A stretch of DNA of 36,416 nt from an uncultured Clostridia bacterium. GTDB lineage: Bacteria; Bacillota; Clostridia; Christensenellales; Aristaeellaceae. The notes under the pieces were generated by a model, which was not told where the DNA came from, ran no database searches, and saw nothing but the letters and a program-made list of their open reading frames with translations. Position 1 is the first letter of the stretch. Every line of letters begins with the position of its first letter. The stretch spans positions 1 through 36,416 of the forward strand of contig CANQKI010000014.1 in NCBI GenBank assembly GCA_947624355.1, given 5' to 3'. Shown one piece after another: positions 14,861 to 24,602 of this stretch. Position numbers and translations under genes: made by a program.

Positions 14861-16396
14861 ATGCTGGCGCGAACGCTGTGCTTTGCATTGCAGGGCGTGG
14901 ACGGGCAGCCCGTCCATGTGGAAGCGGACGTATCCTCCGGGCTGAACGTGTTTTCCATCGTCGGCCTGCCCGACACCGCCGTGCGGGAAAGCAAGGACCG
15001 GGTGACCGGCGCCCTGCGGAACTCCGGCTTTGCCATGCCGGGCGGCCGGGTGACGGTAAACCTGTCCCCTGCCGACCTGAAAAAGGAAGGCGCGGCCTTT
15101 GATTTGCCCATCGCCCTGGCCCTCCTTGCGGCCAGCCGCCAGGCGGCCCTGCCCGACCTTTCCAATATCCTGCTGCTGGGGGAGCTTTCCCTGGACGGCA
15201 GCCTGACCCCCGTGCGGGGCGTGCTTTCCATGGTGATTGCCGCCCGGGCTTACGGGGTGGACAGCGTGATTCTGCCCGCGGACAACGGGGCCGAGGTGCA
15301 GTCCCTGGAGGGGATGGTGATCTACCCCGCCCGGCATCTTCGGCAGGTGGTGGAACACCTGACGGGCAAATGTCCCCTGCCTGCCCAGAATCAGATTTCC
15401 TATGAAAACTGCATTTCCCAGAGCGCGCCGGCCCTGGACATGGCCCTGGTGAAGGGGCAGCAGGGGGCCAGGCGAGCCCTGGAAATCGCCGCGGCGGGCG
15501 GGCATAACCTGCTCATGATCGGCGTGCCCGGCAGCGGCAAAACCATGCTGGCCCGGTGCCTGCCGGGGATTCTGCCCCGGATGACCTTTGAAGAGGCCTG
15601 CGAAACCACCCGGATTCATTCCGTGGCCGGGCTGCTCAAACCCGGGCAGGGTCTTATGACCGAACGTCCCTTCCGCACGCCCCATCACGCCGTATCCGCC
15701 CCCGCTTTGGTCGGCGGCGGGTCGGACGCCAAGCCCGGGGAAATTTCCCTGGCCCACAACGGCGTGCTGTTTCTGGACGAGCTGCCCGAATATGCCCCCA
15801 ACGTGCTGGAAGCCCTGCGGCAGCCCCTGGAGGACGGCTTTGCCAGCGTATCCAGGGTGCGGGCCCGGGCCAGGTACCTGTCCCGGTGCATGCTGGTGGC
15901 GGGCATGAATCCCTGCCCCTGCGGCTATTACGGCAGCCGGGTGCGCGCCTGCCATTGCGGCGAACCCGCCATCCGCAAATACCTGAGCCGGGTATCCGGC
16001 CCCCTGCTGGACCGGATCGACCTGCAGATCGAGGTGGACGCCGTGCCGGTGAGCGAAATCACAACATCCGCCCCGGCGGAAAGCTCCGCCGCGGTGCGTG
16101 CCCGGGTGCAGGCGGCCAGGCAGCGGCAGCTATGCCGTTTGCAGGCCCACGGGCTGCACTGCAACGCGCAGATGGACGGAGCGGCGCTGAAGGAGCTGTG
16201 CCCTCTGTCCGGCAATGCCCAGGCCATTCTGACCCGGGCGGTGGAAAAAATGGGTATGAGCATGCGGGGCTATACCCGCATCATCAAGGTGGCCCGCACC
16301 ATTGCCGACCTGGCGGAGGAGGATATGATTTCCCCCGCCCACATTGCCGAGGCCATTCAGTACCGGGCCCTGGACAGTAAATATTGGGGGACGTGA
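14861..16396 (+). CDS. comM: ComM/YifB family AAA+ Mg-chelatase-like ATPase
   Basis: This 511-residue protein has an N-terminal ChlI-like fold (about 1-180), an AAA+ core with Walker A GVPGSGKT (221-228) and Walker B FLDELPE, and a C-terminal Mg-chelatase domain ending in a helical ARTIADL segment. A Cys-rich insertion, PCPCGYYGSRVRACHC, is typical. ComM is a hexameric helicase that promotes branch migration during natural transformation; in Bacillota the role is inferred. An AAGGAGG site precedes the ATG. dprA follows 2 nt after the stop, so the two transformation-linked genes are probably translated from one message. Confidence 0.93.
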   Translation: MLARTLCFALQGVDGQPVHVEADVSSGLNVFSIVGLPDTAVRESKDRVTGALRNSGFAMPGGRVTVNLSPADLKKEGAAFDLPIALALLAASRQAALPDLSNILLLGELSLDGSLTPVRGVLSMVIAARAYGVDSVILPADNGAEVQSLEGMVIYPARHLRQVVEHLTGKCPLPAQNQISYENCISQSAPALDMALVKGQQGARRALEIAAAGGHNLLMIGVPGSGKTMLARCLPGILPRMTFEEACETTRIHSVAGLLKPGQGLMTERPFRTPHHAVSAPALVGGGSDAKPGEISLAHNGVLFLDELPEYAPNVLEALRQPLEDGFASVSRVRARARYLSRCMLVAGMNPCPCGYYGSRVRACHCGEPAIRKYLSRVSGPLLDRIDLQIEVDAVPVSEITTSAPAESSAAVRARVQAARQRQLCRLQAHGLHCNAQMDGAALKELCPLSGNAQAILTRAVEKMGMSMRGYTRIIKVARTIADLAEEDMISPAHIAEAIQYRALDSKYWGT

Positions 16397-16398
16397 GC

Positions 16399-17487
16399 AT
16401 GGATTATTCCCGGGAACAATTGGCCCGCATCTGGCTGCAGTGTCTGCCCATGGGCGCATGGAACAAACGGGACGCGCTGATCAGGCATTTCGGCAGCGCG
16501 GAAGCCGTGTGGGAGCATTTCACCCCCGCGCTGTATCATTCCCTGGGGCCGGAGTACTTCTCCTTTCTGGCGGACACGCGGATGAACCGCTGCGCGGCCG
16601 CCCTGCGCCTGCTGGATTCCCTGGGCGCCCGGGCAATTTTCCGGGGCAATGACGATTATCCCGCCCTGCTGAACGCCGTCGGGGACGCGCCGGATGTGCT
16701 GTTCGTGCTGGGCACGCTGCCCAAGGACGACGTGCCCGCCGTGGCCATTGTAGGCTCCCGGCGCAGCACCCGTTACGGCACGGCGCAGGCCAGGCGCATT
16801 GCGGGCGAGCTGGCCGATGCCGGCGCGGCGGTCGTCAGCGGCATGGCCCGGGGCATCGACGCGGCGGCCCATCTTGGCGCGCTGGATCATCATGGAATCA
16901 CCGTGGCGGTGCTGGGCAGCGGCCTTGCGCACATCTACCCGCCCGAAAACAAGGATCTGTTTGCCCGCATTATTGCCGAGGGCGGCGCGGTGGTGAGCGA
17001 GCTGCACCCCGATTTCACGCCCCTGCCCTACCATTTTCCCGTGCGCAACCGGATTATTTCCGGCCTCTCCCACGCGCTGCTGCTCATCGAAGCCCAGGAA
17101 AAGAGCGGCACGCATTCCACCGTCAACCATGCCCTGGACCAGGGGCGCGAGGTCTTCGCCCTTCCGGGCAACGTGGACGCCCCGGGCAGCGAGCTGCCGC
17201 TCAAATTGCTCAAGGACGGCGCGAATCTGTGCACCTGCGGCGATGATATTTTATCCGCCATGGGCTGGCGTCGGCCGCCGCCCGAGCAGACCTCCTTTTT
17301 CGCCCCGGATACCAAAGAGGAAAGCGACCCCGTCCTCCGCGCCCTCGGCATGGAGGAAAAGACCCTGGAGGAGCTCATTGCCGAAACGGGGCTGAACGCC
17401 CAGGAGCTTGGCACGCAACTGACGCTGCTGGAGCTTGAGGGCAAAGTGGAGCGCCGGGCCGGGCGGGCCTACGCCCTGGTAAGATAA
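16399..17487 (+). CDS. dprA: DNA processing protein DprA
   Basis: This 362-residue protein loads RecA onto incoming single-stranded DNA in transformation. It has a helical SAM-like N-terminus, a Rossmann core with VGSRRSTRYG, VSGMARGID, VLGSGL and the ALPGNVD motif, and a C-terminal winged helix (about 300-362). ATG 16399 is chosen because GGGGGA lies 7 nt upstream; a TTG at 16384 would overlap comM. The gene lies 2 nt after comM. Three copies of an 80-bp tandem repeat start 3 nt after its stop. Confidence 0.93.
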   Translation: MDYSREQLARIWLQCLPMGAWNKRDALIRHFGSAEAVWEHFTPALYHSLGPEYFSFLADTRMNRCAAALRLLDSLGARAIFRGNDDYPALLNAVGDAPDVLFVLGTLPKDDVPAVAIVGSRRSTRYGTAQARRIAGELADAGAAVVSGMARGIDAAAHLGALDHHGITVAVLGSGLAHIYPPENKDLFARIIAEGGAVVSELHPDFTPLPYHFPVRNRIISGLSHALLLIEAQEKSGTHSTVNHALDQGREVFALPGNVDAPGSELPLKLLKDGANLCTCGDDILSAMGWRRPPPEQTSFFAPDTKEESDPVLRALGMEEKTLEELIAETGLNAQELGTQLTLLELEGKVERRAGRAYALVR

Positions 17488-17490
17488 ATC

Positions 17491-17720
17491 GTTTAGGCGA
17501 CCGGCCCGAAAGGCGATCGGCCGTGTTGCTGGGCCGCGCATGCGAGCACGGCGACAAACATGGGATAATAGTTTAGGCGACCGGCCCGAAGGGCGGTCGG
17601 CCGTGTTGCAGGGCCGCGTATGCGTGCACGGCGACAAACATGGGATAATAGTTTAGGCGACCGGCCCGAAGGGCGGTCGGCCGGGTCGCCGGGCCGCGGA
17701 TGCGTGCACGGCGACAAACA
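17491..17720 (+). repeat. 80-bp tandem repeat, about 2.9 copies, between dprA and topA
   Basis: Units start at 17491, 17571 and 17651; the first two are 80 bp and the last is cut at 70. Each begins GTTTAGGCGACCGGCC, ends GCGACAAACA, and is joined to the next by TGGGATAATA. Within a unit GGCGACC..GCCC pairs with GGGC..GGTCG..CC (bulged hairpin, GAA loop in copies 2 and 3), and GCCGTG pairs with CACGGC around a longer loop. Copy 3 diverges in the second hairpin. GATAAT resembles a -10 box but has no -35 partner. The repeat fills the gap between dprA and topA, so it could modulate read-through. Units are adjacent with no unique spacers, so this is not CRISPR. Confidence 0.9.
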
Positions 17721-17746
17721 AAACCAATCAACGGAGGGGAACAACC

Positions 17747-19870
17747 GTGGCAACCGCATCCAAACTCATCATCGTGGAATCGCCCGCCAAGGCACGCACC
17801 ATTTCCAAGTTTCTGGGCCGAAGCTACAAGGTGGAGGCCAGCCAGGGGCATGTGCGCGATATGCCCAAATCCCAGCTGGGCGTGGACACCGAGAAGGATT
17901 TCGCCATCAAATACATCACCATTCACGGCCGGGGAAAGATTCTGGCCAAGATCCGCAAGGAGGCCAAAAACGCTTCCCGCATTTACCTGGCCACCGACCC
18001 TGACCGGGAAGGGGAAGCCATTTCCTGGCACCTGGCGCAGACGCTGGATATCGACGTGAATTCCCCCTGCCGGATTGAGTTTCACGAGGTCACCCAGAAG
18101 GCCGTGGAAAACGCCATCAAAAACCCCCGGCCCATCAACATGGATAAGGTGGACGCCCAGCAGGCCCGCCGTGCCCTGGACCGCCTGATCGGCTACAAAA
18201 TCAGCCCCCTGCTCTGGGCCAAGGTCAAGAAGGGCCTGAGCGCCGGGCGCGTGCAGTCCGTTGCCACGCGGCTGGTGGTGGACAGGGAACAGGACATTGA
18301 GGACTTTATCCCGGAGGAATACTGGGACGTTACCGCCAATGCCCTTCTGCCCAGCGCCCGGGGCCGCAAAACCACCTTCACCCTGCGCCTGACCACCCTG
18401 GACGGCCAGAAAGCCGAACTTCACAACGCGGACGAGGCCGAGGAAGCCCGGAAGCGCGTGGAGTCCGCGTCCTTCGCCGTATACAGCCTGAAATCCGGCG
18501 AACGGCGCAAGCTGCCCGCCCCGCCCTTCACCACCTCCTCCCTCCAGCAGGAGGCCAGCCGCAAGCTGAATTTCACCACCCAGAAAACCATGCAGGTGGT
18601 GCAGCAGCTCTATGAAGGCGTGGACCTGGAGAACGAGGGCACGGTGGGTATCGTCACCTACATCCGCACGGACAGCGTGCGCATATCCGACGAAGCGCTG
18701 CAGGCCGTCCGCGCCTATATTCCCGCGCACTTCGGCCCGGAATACCTGCCCGAAACCCCCAATGAATTCAAGGGCCGCAGCAACGCCCAGGACGCCCACG
18801 AGGCTATCCGCCCCACGGATATCGCCCGCACCCCGGATGACGTAAAATCCTCCCTGACCAAAGAGCAGTACCAGCTGTACCGCCTGATTTACCACCGCTT
18901 CCTGGCCAGCCAGATGAAGCCCGCCCTGTACGACACCCTCGGCATGGATGTGGCCGGGGATGGCGTGGGCATGCGGTTTTACGGGGAACACAAGCGCTTT
19001 GCCGGGTTTACCTCCATTTACGAGGAGGGCACCGACGACGAAAAGGAAGCGGCCGAATCCACCCTGCCCCAGTTTGAGGAGGGCGCGCCTGTGCGTATTG
19101 AGTCGGTGGAATGCGCCCAGCACTTCACCCAGCCCCCTTCCCGCTACACGGAGGCCAGCCTGGTGCGCACGTTGGAAGAAAAGGGCATCGGCCGCCCCTC
19201 CACCTATGCCCCCACCATCACCACCATTCTGGCCCGGGGCTATGTGATGCGGGAAAACAAGCGCCTCTTCCCCACCGAGCTTGGCAAAATGATCAACGCC
19301 ATGATGACCCAGTATTTCGGCCCCATTGTAGACACCGAGTTCACCGCCGGCCTGGAAGAGCAGCTGGACGAGGTGGAAGCCGGGGACGTGGACTGGCATC
19401 AGGTGCTGCGGGATTTCTATCCCCCCTTCGTGGAAATGCTGGAAGGGGCCGAAAACGCCATTGAAAAAGTGGAAATCAAGGATGAACCCAGTGACGTGAT
19501 CTGCGACAAGTGCGGGGCCCGGATGGTGTACCGGGTGGGCCGCTACGGCAAATTCCTGGCCTGCCCCAATTTCCCCGAGTGCCGCAACACCAAGCCCATC
19601 CTCACCTACATCGATGCCCCATGCCCCAAGTGCGGCGGGCGGCTGCTGGAAAAAACCAGCCGGAAAAACCGCAAGTTTTACGGCTGCGAGCATTACCCGG
19701 AATGCGATTTCGTTTCCTGGGAAATGCCCGTGCGGGAAAAGTGCGAAAAGTGCGGCAGCTACATGACCCTGAAGCGTTCCCGGAAGGGCGAAACCTGGTA
19801 CCTGTGCAGCAACGAAACCTGCCGCCACCGGGTGGCCGTGCATGAAGACGGGGCGGAGGATGCGGAATGA
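17747..19870 (+). CDS. topA: DNA topoisomerase I
   Basis: This 707-residue type IA topoisomerase relaxes negative supercoils. The toprim domain has IIVES (Glu11) and ATDPDREGE (Asp84, Asp86). The catalytic tyrosine is Tyr305 in the TYIRTDS motif. Three C-terminal zinc ribbons, each with two Cys pairs, lie at about 583-612, 624-652 and 664-692. The start is GTG 17747, 7 nt after GGAGGGG, with [16 protein letters not shown] matching the family N-terminus. The gene follows the 80-bp tandem repeats and overlaps trmFO by 4 nt (ATGA). Confidence 0.96.
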   Translation: MATASKLIIVESPAKARTISKFLGRSYKVEASQGHVRDMPKSQLGVDTEKDFAIKYITIHGRGKILAKIRKEAKNASRIYLATDPDREGEAISWHLAQTLDIDVNSPCRIEFHEVTQKAVENAIKNPRPINMDKVDAQQARRALDRLIGYKISPLLWAKVKKGLSAGRVQSVATRLVVDREQDIEDFIPEEYWDVTANALLPSARGRKTTFTLRLTTLDGQKAELHNADEAEEARKRVESASFAVYSLKSGERRKLPAPPFTTSSLQQEASRKLNFTTQKTMQVVQQLYEGVDLENEGTVGIVTYIRTDSVRISDEALQAVRAYIPAHFGPEYLPETPNEFKGRSNAQDAHEAIRPTDIARTPDDVKSSLTKEQYQLYRLIYHRFLASQMKPALYDTLGMDVAGDGVGMRFYGEHKRFAGFTSIYEEGTDDEKEAAESTLPQFEEGAPVRIESVECAQHFTQPPSRYTEASLVRTLEEKGIGRPSTYAPTITTILARGYVMRENKRLFPTELGKMINAMMTQYFGPIVDTEFTAGLEEQLDEVEAGDVDWHQVLRDFYPPFVEMLEGAENAIEKVEIKDEPSDVICDKCGARMVYRVGRYGKFLACPNFPECRNTKPILTYIDAPCPKCGGRLLEKTSRKNRKFYGCEHYPECDFVSWEMPVREKCEKCGSYMTLKRSRKGETWYLCSNETCRHRVAVHEDGAEDAE

Positions 19871-21162
19871 GCGCGCGTGTCATCGGCGCGGGGCTGGCCG
19901 GGTGCGAGGCCGCGTGGCAGCTGGCGAAGCGCGGGATTCAAGTGATCCTCACCGAACAAAAGCCCGCCCGCATGAGCCCCGCCCATCATTCCCCCCTCTT
20001 TGCGGAATTGGTGTGCTCCAATTCCCTGCGGTCCGACCGGCTGCAAAACGCCGTGGGCCTGCTGAAAGAGGAAATGCGGCACATGGATTCCCTCGTCATG
20101 GCGGCGGCCGATCAGGCCCGGGTGCCCGCCGGCGGCGCATTGGCAGTGGACAGGGAACGGTTTTCGGGGTATATTACAAAGCGGCTGACGGAGCACCCCC
20201 TTGTCACCCTGGAATCGGCGGAACAGACGGAGATTCCAGACGCCCCCGCTATTATCGCCACCGGGCCCCTGACCTCGGACGCCCTGGCGGCGGCTATCGC
20301 GGACATGGACGAAGTGAGCACCCTGAATTTTTACGACGCGGCGGCCCCCATTGTCACGGCGGAATCGCTGAACATGGACAAAGTGTACCGCGCTTCCCGT
20401 TACGGCCGGGGGGACGATTACCTGAACTGCCCCATGACCAAAGAGGAATACGACGCCTTTGTGACGGCGCTGCTCGGGGCCGAAGGGGCCCCTGTCCACG
20501 GGTTTGAGGAAACGAAGGTGTTTGAGGGCTGCATGCCTGTGGAATCCATGGCGAAGCGGGGGCACATGGTATTGGCCTTCGGGCCCATGAAGCCCGTGGG
20601 GCTGCCCGACCCCCGGACGGGCAAAGAGCCCTATGCCGTGGTGCAGCTGCGGCAGGACGACGCGGCGGGCTCGCTGTACAACATCGTGGGGTTCCAGACC
20701 CGGCTGAAATTTCCCGAGCAGAAACGGGTGTTCGGCATGATTCCGGGGCTTGAAAACGCGGAATTTGCCCGGTACGGCGTCATGCACCGCAACACCTTCC
20801 TCAACAGTCCCGGCCTGCTGGACCATAACTTTCAGATGATTTCCCGGCCCGGCCTGTACTTTGCCGGACAGATGACGGGAGTGGAAGGGTACGTGGAATC
20901 GGCGGCCAGCGGGCTGCTGGCAGGGGTCGCCCTGGCCATGCAGGTAAAGGGCTTGCCCGCCCCCGACCTGACGGGAGCCACGGCCATGGGCGCTTTGGGC
21001 CGGTACGTATCCGCCCCCAACCGGAATTTCCAGCCCATGAACATTACCTACGGCATCATCGACCCTCCAAGGGAGCGTATCCGGAACAAACAGCAGCGGT
21101 ATGAAAAAGTAGCCCAACGGGCGCTTGAAACCATCGATGCGCTGCTTCCGGCCCTTTCCTGA
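19867..21162 (+). CDS. trmFO: tRNA (uracil-54-C5) methyltransferase, folate-dependent
   Basis: This 431-residue flavoprotein makes m5U54 in the tRNA T-loop using methylenetetrahydrofolate and FAD. It shows an N-terminal FAD-binding Rossmann motif ([13 protein letters not shown]) and two conserved Cys motifs, CSNSLRSD (Cys50) and EGCMPVE (Cys222), equivalent to the B. subtilis catalytic pair. A C-terminal [12 protein letters not shown] block is typical. Its ATGA start overlaps the topA stop. In many Bacillota a tyrosine recombinase gene (xerC/codV) follows trmFO; here hslV follows directly after 78 bp. Confidence 0.95.
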   Translation: MSARVIGAGLAGCEAAWQLAKRGIQVILTEQKPARMSPAHHSPLFAELVCSNSLRSDRLQNAVGLLKEEMRHMDSLVMAAADQARVPAGGALAVDRERFSGYITKRLTEHPLVTLESAEQTEIPDAPAIIATGPLTSDALAAAIADMDEVSTLNFYDAAAPIVTAESLNMDKVYRASRYGRGDDYLNCPMTKEEYDAFVTALLGAEGAPVHGFEETKVFEGCMPVESMAKRGHMVLAFGPMKPVGLPDPRTGKEPYAVVQLRQDDAAGSLYNIVGFQTRLKFPEQKRVFGMIPGLENAEFARYGVMHRNTFLNSPGLLDHNFQMISRPGLYFAGQMTGVEGYVESAASGLLAGVALAMQVKGLPAPDLTGATAMGALGRYVSAPNRNFQPMNITYGIIDPPRERIRNKQQRYEKVAQRALETIDALLPALS

Positions 21163-21240
21163 CGCAATTCTGCCGCCATTCGCCCCCTGCCCGGGCGTAT
21201 CATAAATTAGGCCCCATTCAGATTACGGAGGACATACAGT

Positions 21241-21774
21241 ATGGAAATGCGGGGAACCACCATCTGCGGCGTGCGCAGAGACGGCCATATCGCCATCGCG
21301 GGCGACGGCCAGGTCACCATGGGCGAACATACCATTTTCAAGTGCAGCGCCAAAAAGGTGCGGCGGATCTTCAACGATTCGGTGGTCACGGGCTTCGCGG
21401 GTTCGGTGGCCGACGCCTTTTCCCTGTGCGAGCGGTTTGAGGACAAGCTGACCCAGTGCGGCGGCAACCTGGAGCGGGCCGCCGTGATGCTGGCCCAGGA
21501 CTGGCGGGGCGAAAAGGGCTTGCGGCAATTGGACGCCCTGCTGATTGTGGCCAACAAGGAAAGCATGCTTATCGTATCCGGCAACGGCGAAGTGATCGAC
21601 CCGGACGACGGCATCGCCGCCATCGGCTCGGGGGGCAATTACGCCCTGGCCGCCGCCCGCGCCCTGAAAGAAAACACCGACCTTTCCGCCGCCGAGATTG
21701 CCGAAAAAGCCCTGCGCATCGCGGCGTCCATCTGCGTCTACACCAACGACCATATCATCGTGGAGGAGGTTTGA
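21241..21774 (+). CDS. hslV: ATP-dependent protease subunit HslV (ClpQ)
   Basis: This 177-residue N-terminal-nucleophile peptidase forms the proteolytic core of the HslVU complex. The family start TTIxxVRRDG appears at residues 6-15, so the catalytic Thr would be exposed after removal of a short MEMRG leader. [11 protein letters not shown] and [10 protein letters not shown] are diagnostic. A GGAGG site lies about 9 nt before the ATG. It is followed after 5 nt by hslU, and the two make one complex. Confidence 0.95.
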   Translation: MEMRGTTICGVRRDGHIAIAGDGQVTMGEHTIFKCSAKKVRRIFNDSVVTGFAGSVADAFSLCERFEDKLTQCGGNLERAAVMLAQDWRGEKGLRQLDALLIVANKESMLIVSGNGEVIDPDDGIAAIGSGGNYALAAARALKENTDLSAAEIAEKALRIAASICVYTNDHIIVEEV

Positions 21775-21779
21775 AGGCA

Positions 21780-23147
21780 ATGAAGGAACTGACTCCCCGG
21801 GAAGTGGTCCGGGAACTGGATCGCTACATCATCGGCCAGGACGAGGCCAAGCGCGCCGTGGCCATCGCCCTGCGCAACCGCTACCGCCGGGCCAAACTGC
21901 CCGAGGATATGCGGGAGGAAATCTATCCTAAGAATATTCTCATGATCGGTCCCACGGGCGTTGGCAAAACGGAAATCGCCCGCCGCCTGGCAAAATTGGT
22001 AGACGCGCCGTTCATCAAGGTGGAGGCCACCAAATTTACCGAAGTCGGCTATGTGGGCCGGGACGTGGAATCCATCATCCGCGACCTGACGGAAAACGCC
22101 GTGCGCATGGTGAAGGACGAGCACGCCGCCCGGGTGCGGACGAGGGCGCAAGTGCTGGCCGAGGACAGGCTGGTGACGCTGCTTTTGCATCCCCCCAAGA
22201 AGCCGGGCAGCGGCAATCCCCTGGATTTCCTGCTGGGCAAGAAGAACGAGCCCGAACCCACCGAGGAAGAAAAGGTGGAAATCAGCCGCAAGCGGGGGGA
22301 ACTCAGGGAGCAGCTCCGCCGGGGCGAACTGGAAGACACGGAGCTGGAAATCGAAGTGGAGGAGAGCGCGCCGCAGCTGGAAGTGGGCGGCGCATCCATC
22401 AGCATCGGCGACATGATGGGCGGCATGCTGCCCAAGAAGACCAAGCTGCGTCATGTGAAAGTAAAGGAAGCCCGGGACATTCTGATTGCCGAGGAATCCC
22501 AAAAACTCATCGACGAGGACGCGGTCAAGGAAGAAGCCGTGCGCCGGTGCGAGCAGAGCGGCATCGTGTTCCTGGATGAGATCGACAAGATCGCGGGCCG
22601 GGGCGGCACGGGCTCGGGCCCGGACGTGAGCCGGGAAGGGGTGCAGCGGGATATTCTGCCCATTGTGGAAGGCTCCACCGTCAACACCAAATACGGCCCC
22701 GTACGGACGGATTTCATGCTGTTTATCGGCGCGGGCGCGTTTCATGTGGCCAAGGTGACCGACCTGATTCCTGAACTGCAGGGGCGTTTTCCCGTGCATG
22801 TGCAATTAAAGAGCCTGACCCAGGAGGATTTTGTGGCCATCCTGACGAAAACGGATAACGCCGTGACCAGGCAGTACGCCGCCCTGCTGGAAGTGGACAA
22901 GGTACATTTGACCTTTGAGGACGAGGCCCTTTCGGAAATCGCCCGCATCGCCATGCTCTCCAACGAAACGGGGGAAGACATCGGCGCCAGGCGGCTGCAC
23001 GCCGTGTTTGAGGAGCTCCTGGAGGACGTATCCTTCAACGCGGGGGGCGACAGCATGCCGGACGTGTACCTGACCATCACCGCCGATTACGTGCGGGAGC
23101 ACCTGAAGGCGGCCAAGGAACTGGATATGAAGCGGTATATTCTCTAA
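21780..23147 (+). CDS. hslU: ATP-dependent protease ATPase subunit HslU (ClpY)
   Basis: This 455-residue AAA+ unfoldase feeds substrates to HslV. It begins [10 protein letters not shown] and contains [12 protein letters not shown], Walker A GPTGVGKT (57-64), the GYVGRDVE pore loop, an inserted charged I-domain (about 120-240), Walker B FLDEIDKI, and a C-terminal LDMKRYIL that docks into HslV. ATG 21780 is chosen: the frame is open for a further 324 nt upstream, but that part only shadows hslV. The ribosome site GGAGGAGG lies in the end of hslV. codY, which often follows in Bacillota, is absent; cmk comes next. Confidence 0.96.
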   Translation: MKELTPREVVRELDRYIIGQDEAKRAVAIALRNRYRRAKLPEDMREEIYPKNILMIGPTGVGKTEIARRLAKLVDAPFIKVEATKFTEVGYVGRDVESIIRDLTENAVRMVKDEHAARVRTRAQVLAEDRLVTLLLHPPKKPGSGNPLDFLLGKKNEPEPTEEEKVEISRKRGELREQLRRGELEDTELEIEVEESAPQLEVGGASISIGDMMGGMLPKKTKLRHVKVKEARDILIAEESQKLIDEDAVKEEAVRRCEQSGIVFLDEIDKIAGRGGTGSGPDVSREGVQRDILPIVEGSTVNTKYGPVRTDFMLFIGAGAFHVAKVTDLIPELQGRFPVHVQLKSLTQEDFVAILTKTDNAVTRQYAALLEVDKVHLTFEDEALSEIARIAMLSNETGEDIGARRLHAVFEELLEDVSFNAGGDSMPDVYLTITADYVREHLKAAKELDMKRYIL

Positions 23148-23176
23148 AAAGACAAAAGAGGGGGAGAGCAAACCTG

Positions 23177-23860
23177 ATGAAGCCTCTGACGATTGCCATC
23201 GACGGGCCCGTGGGGGCCGGGAAATCCACGATTTCGGATGCGGTAGCCAAGCGCCTGGGGATTTTACATTTGGATACGGGGGCCATGTACCGGGCCGTGG
23301 GCCTGTGCGCCATGGAGCGGGGCATCGATCCCCGGGATGAAGAAAAGGTTTCAGAATTATGTGTGGCGGGCGGCGCCCGCGTGGACGTCCGGTATGACGG
23401 CGGCCGGCAGATTACGCTGCTGAACGGCCGGGACGTGAGCAGGGAAATCCGCACGCAGGAAGCGGGGCAAGCCGCCTCCACCGTATCCCGGTACGCCGCC
23501 GTGCGGCGCATGATGGTGCGCCGTCAGCAGGAATTGGCCGCGGGCCAGGCCATGCTGCTGGACGGCCGGGACATCGGCACGGTGGTGCTGCCGGACGCCA
23601 CCCTCAAAATCTTTCTCACCGCCAGCCCCGAAGTGCGGGCAAAACGGCGGATGCTGCAGCTTCGGGAGAAGGGCGACGAAACACCCTTTGAGGAAATCCT
23701 GGAAGAGGTCAACGCACGGGACAGGCAGGATATGAACCGCCCGCTGGACCCCCTCCGCCAGGCGGAGGACGCCGTGCGCATCGACGCTTCCGACATGAGT
23801 TTTGACGCCGCCGTGCAGGCCATAATCGATCAATTGGAGGTTCGCCATGATGCAGAATGA
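23177..23860 (+). CDS. cmk: Cytidylate kinase
   Basis: This 227-residue enzyme phosphorylates CMP and dCMP. Features are the P-loop GPVGAGKS (10-17), LDTGAMYRA of the CMP-binding region, and LDGRDIGTVV. The lid and C-terminal region include AKRRMLQLRE and NARDRQDMNRPLDPL. A GGGGGAG site precedes the ATG. Its end overlaps plsC by 14 nt. The cmk-plsC pair is common in Clostridia, often followed by ispH and rpsA, which are not here. Confidence 0.95.
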   Translation: MKPLTIAIDGPVGAGKSTISDAVAKRLGILHLDTGAMYRAVGLCAMERGIDPRDEEKVSELCVAGGARVDVRYDGGRQITLLNGRDVSREIRTQEAGQAASTVSRYAAVRRMMVRRQQELAAGQAMLLDGRDIGTVVLPDATLKIFLTASPEVRAKRRMLQLREKGDETPFEEILEEVNARDRQDMNRPLDPLRQAEDAVRIDASDMSFDAAVQAIIDQLEVRHDAE

Positions 23861-24509
23861 TCCCTCCGCGCCCCTTCCCGCCGAAAAGAAGGAGCGCACG
23901 CCCGTATACACCTTCGCCCGGGGCGTGGCCGCCGTGGTGGTGCACGTTTTGTTTCCTGTCCGCTATCACGGGCTGGAGCATTTTGCGCTTCGCGCCCCCT
24001 ACATCCTCATGTGCAACCATCAGAGCCTGCTGGACCCCTTCGCGGTGGCGTACCCCTGCAAGGATTACGAGGTGCGCTTTCTGGGCAAGAAGGAAATCTG
24101 CAAAACGAAGCTGGTGGCCTGGTTTGCCGATAAGCTGCACATGATTCAGGTGGACCGCCACAACACCGACCTGAACGCCATGCGCCAGTGCGTAAAAGCC
24201 CTGCGAAATAACCAGGTGCTGGGTATTTTCCCTGAGGGCACCCGCCACCATGACGACCTGATGAGCACCATTGAAACGGGCACGGCTGTGCTGGCCCTCC
24301 GGGCCAACGTGCCCCTGCTTCCCATGTATATGGACAGGAAAATGCGGCTTTTCCGCCCCGTGAACATATATGTGGGCCAGCCCATGGATATTTCCGACCT
24401 GTGCACCCAGGGCATGGACGCCCAGGTGGTGGACGCGCTGACCGGCCGCATCCGGGATACCTACCTGACCATGCGTACGGAAACGCAAAAAGCCCTGCCC
24501 GGCAAGTAA
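23847..24509 (+). CDS. plsC: 1-acyl-sn-glycerol-3-phosphate acyltransferase (PlsC family)
   Basis: This 220-residue membrane-associated acyltransferase makes phosphatidic acid from lysophosphatidic acid. The acyltransferase motif NHQSLLD (NHxxxxD, about 51-57), the FLGKKEICK block, and FPEGTRH (motif III) are all present, preceded by a single hydrophobic helix (about 24-38). The start overlaps cmk by 14 nt, with GGAGGT inside the cmk end, suggesting coupled translation. No terminator is evident; the next gene has its own promoter. Confidence 0.9.
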   Translation: MMQNDPSAPLPAEKKERTPVYTFARGVAAVVVHVLFPVRYHGLEHFALRAPYILMCNHQSLLDPFAVAYPCKDYEVRFLGKKEICKTKLVAWFADKLHMIQVDRHNTDLNAMRQCVKALRNNQVLGIFPEGTRHHDDLMSTIETGTAVLALRANVPLLPMYMDRKMRLFRPVNIYVGQPMDISDLCTQGMDAQVVDALTGRIRDTYLTMRTETQKALPGK

Positions 24510-24525
24510 ACGTCCTCTGCCCGGC

Positions 24526-24554
24526 TTGATTTTTCCTGGCATTTATGCTATGCT
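24526..24554 (+). promoter_or_regulatory. Promoter of the envelope operon
   Basis: TTGATT (24526-24531) and TATGCT (24549-24554) are 17 bp apart. The leader to the start at 24603 is about 40 nt, with an AGAGGTG ribosome site. The position after plsC and before a change of functional theme supports a separate transcription unit. Confidence 0.6.
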
Positions 24555-24602
24555 TTTTCGGGCTTTGTATTCATATTCATTCCATTCGAAAGAGGTGCCT
24601 CT

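Noticed and set aside
17491-17720. CRISPR array before topA
   Set aside because: The units are contiguous 80-bp repeats without unique spacers, and no cas gene is present.
17573-19843. A 756-codon open frame on the minus strand opposite topA, and other long antisense frames such as 1850-4030 and 3991-6099
   Set aside because: GC-rich coding DNA with a biased third position leaves long open frames on the opposite strand. These have low-complexity His/Gly/Gln-rich translations, no family motifs, and lie over clear genes.
21456-21779. N-terminal extension of HslU by 108 residues
   Set aside because: The frame is open only as a shadow of hslV. The family N-terminus [10 protein letters not shown] begins at 21780.
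24488-24536. Terminator after plsC
   Set aside because: The repeated TGCCCGGC motifs are direct rather than inverted, so no stem forms before the T-run.
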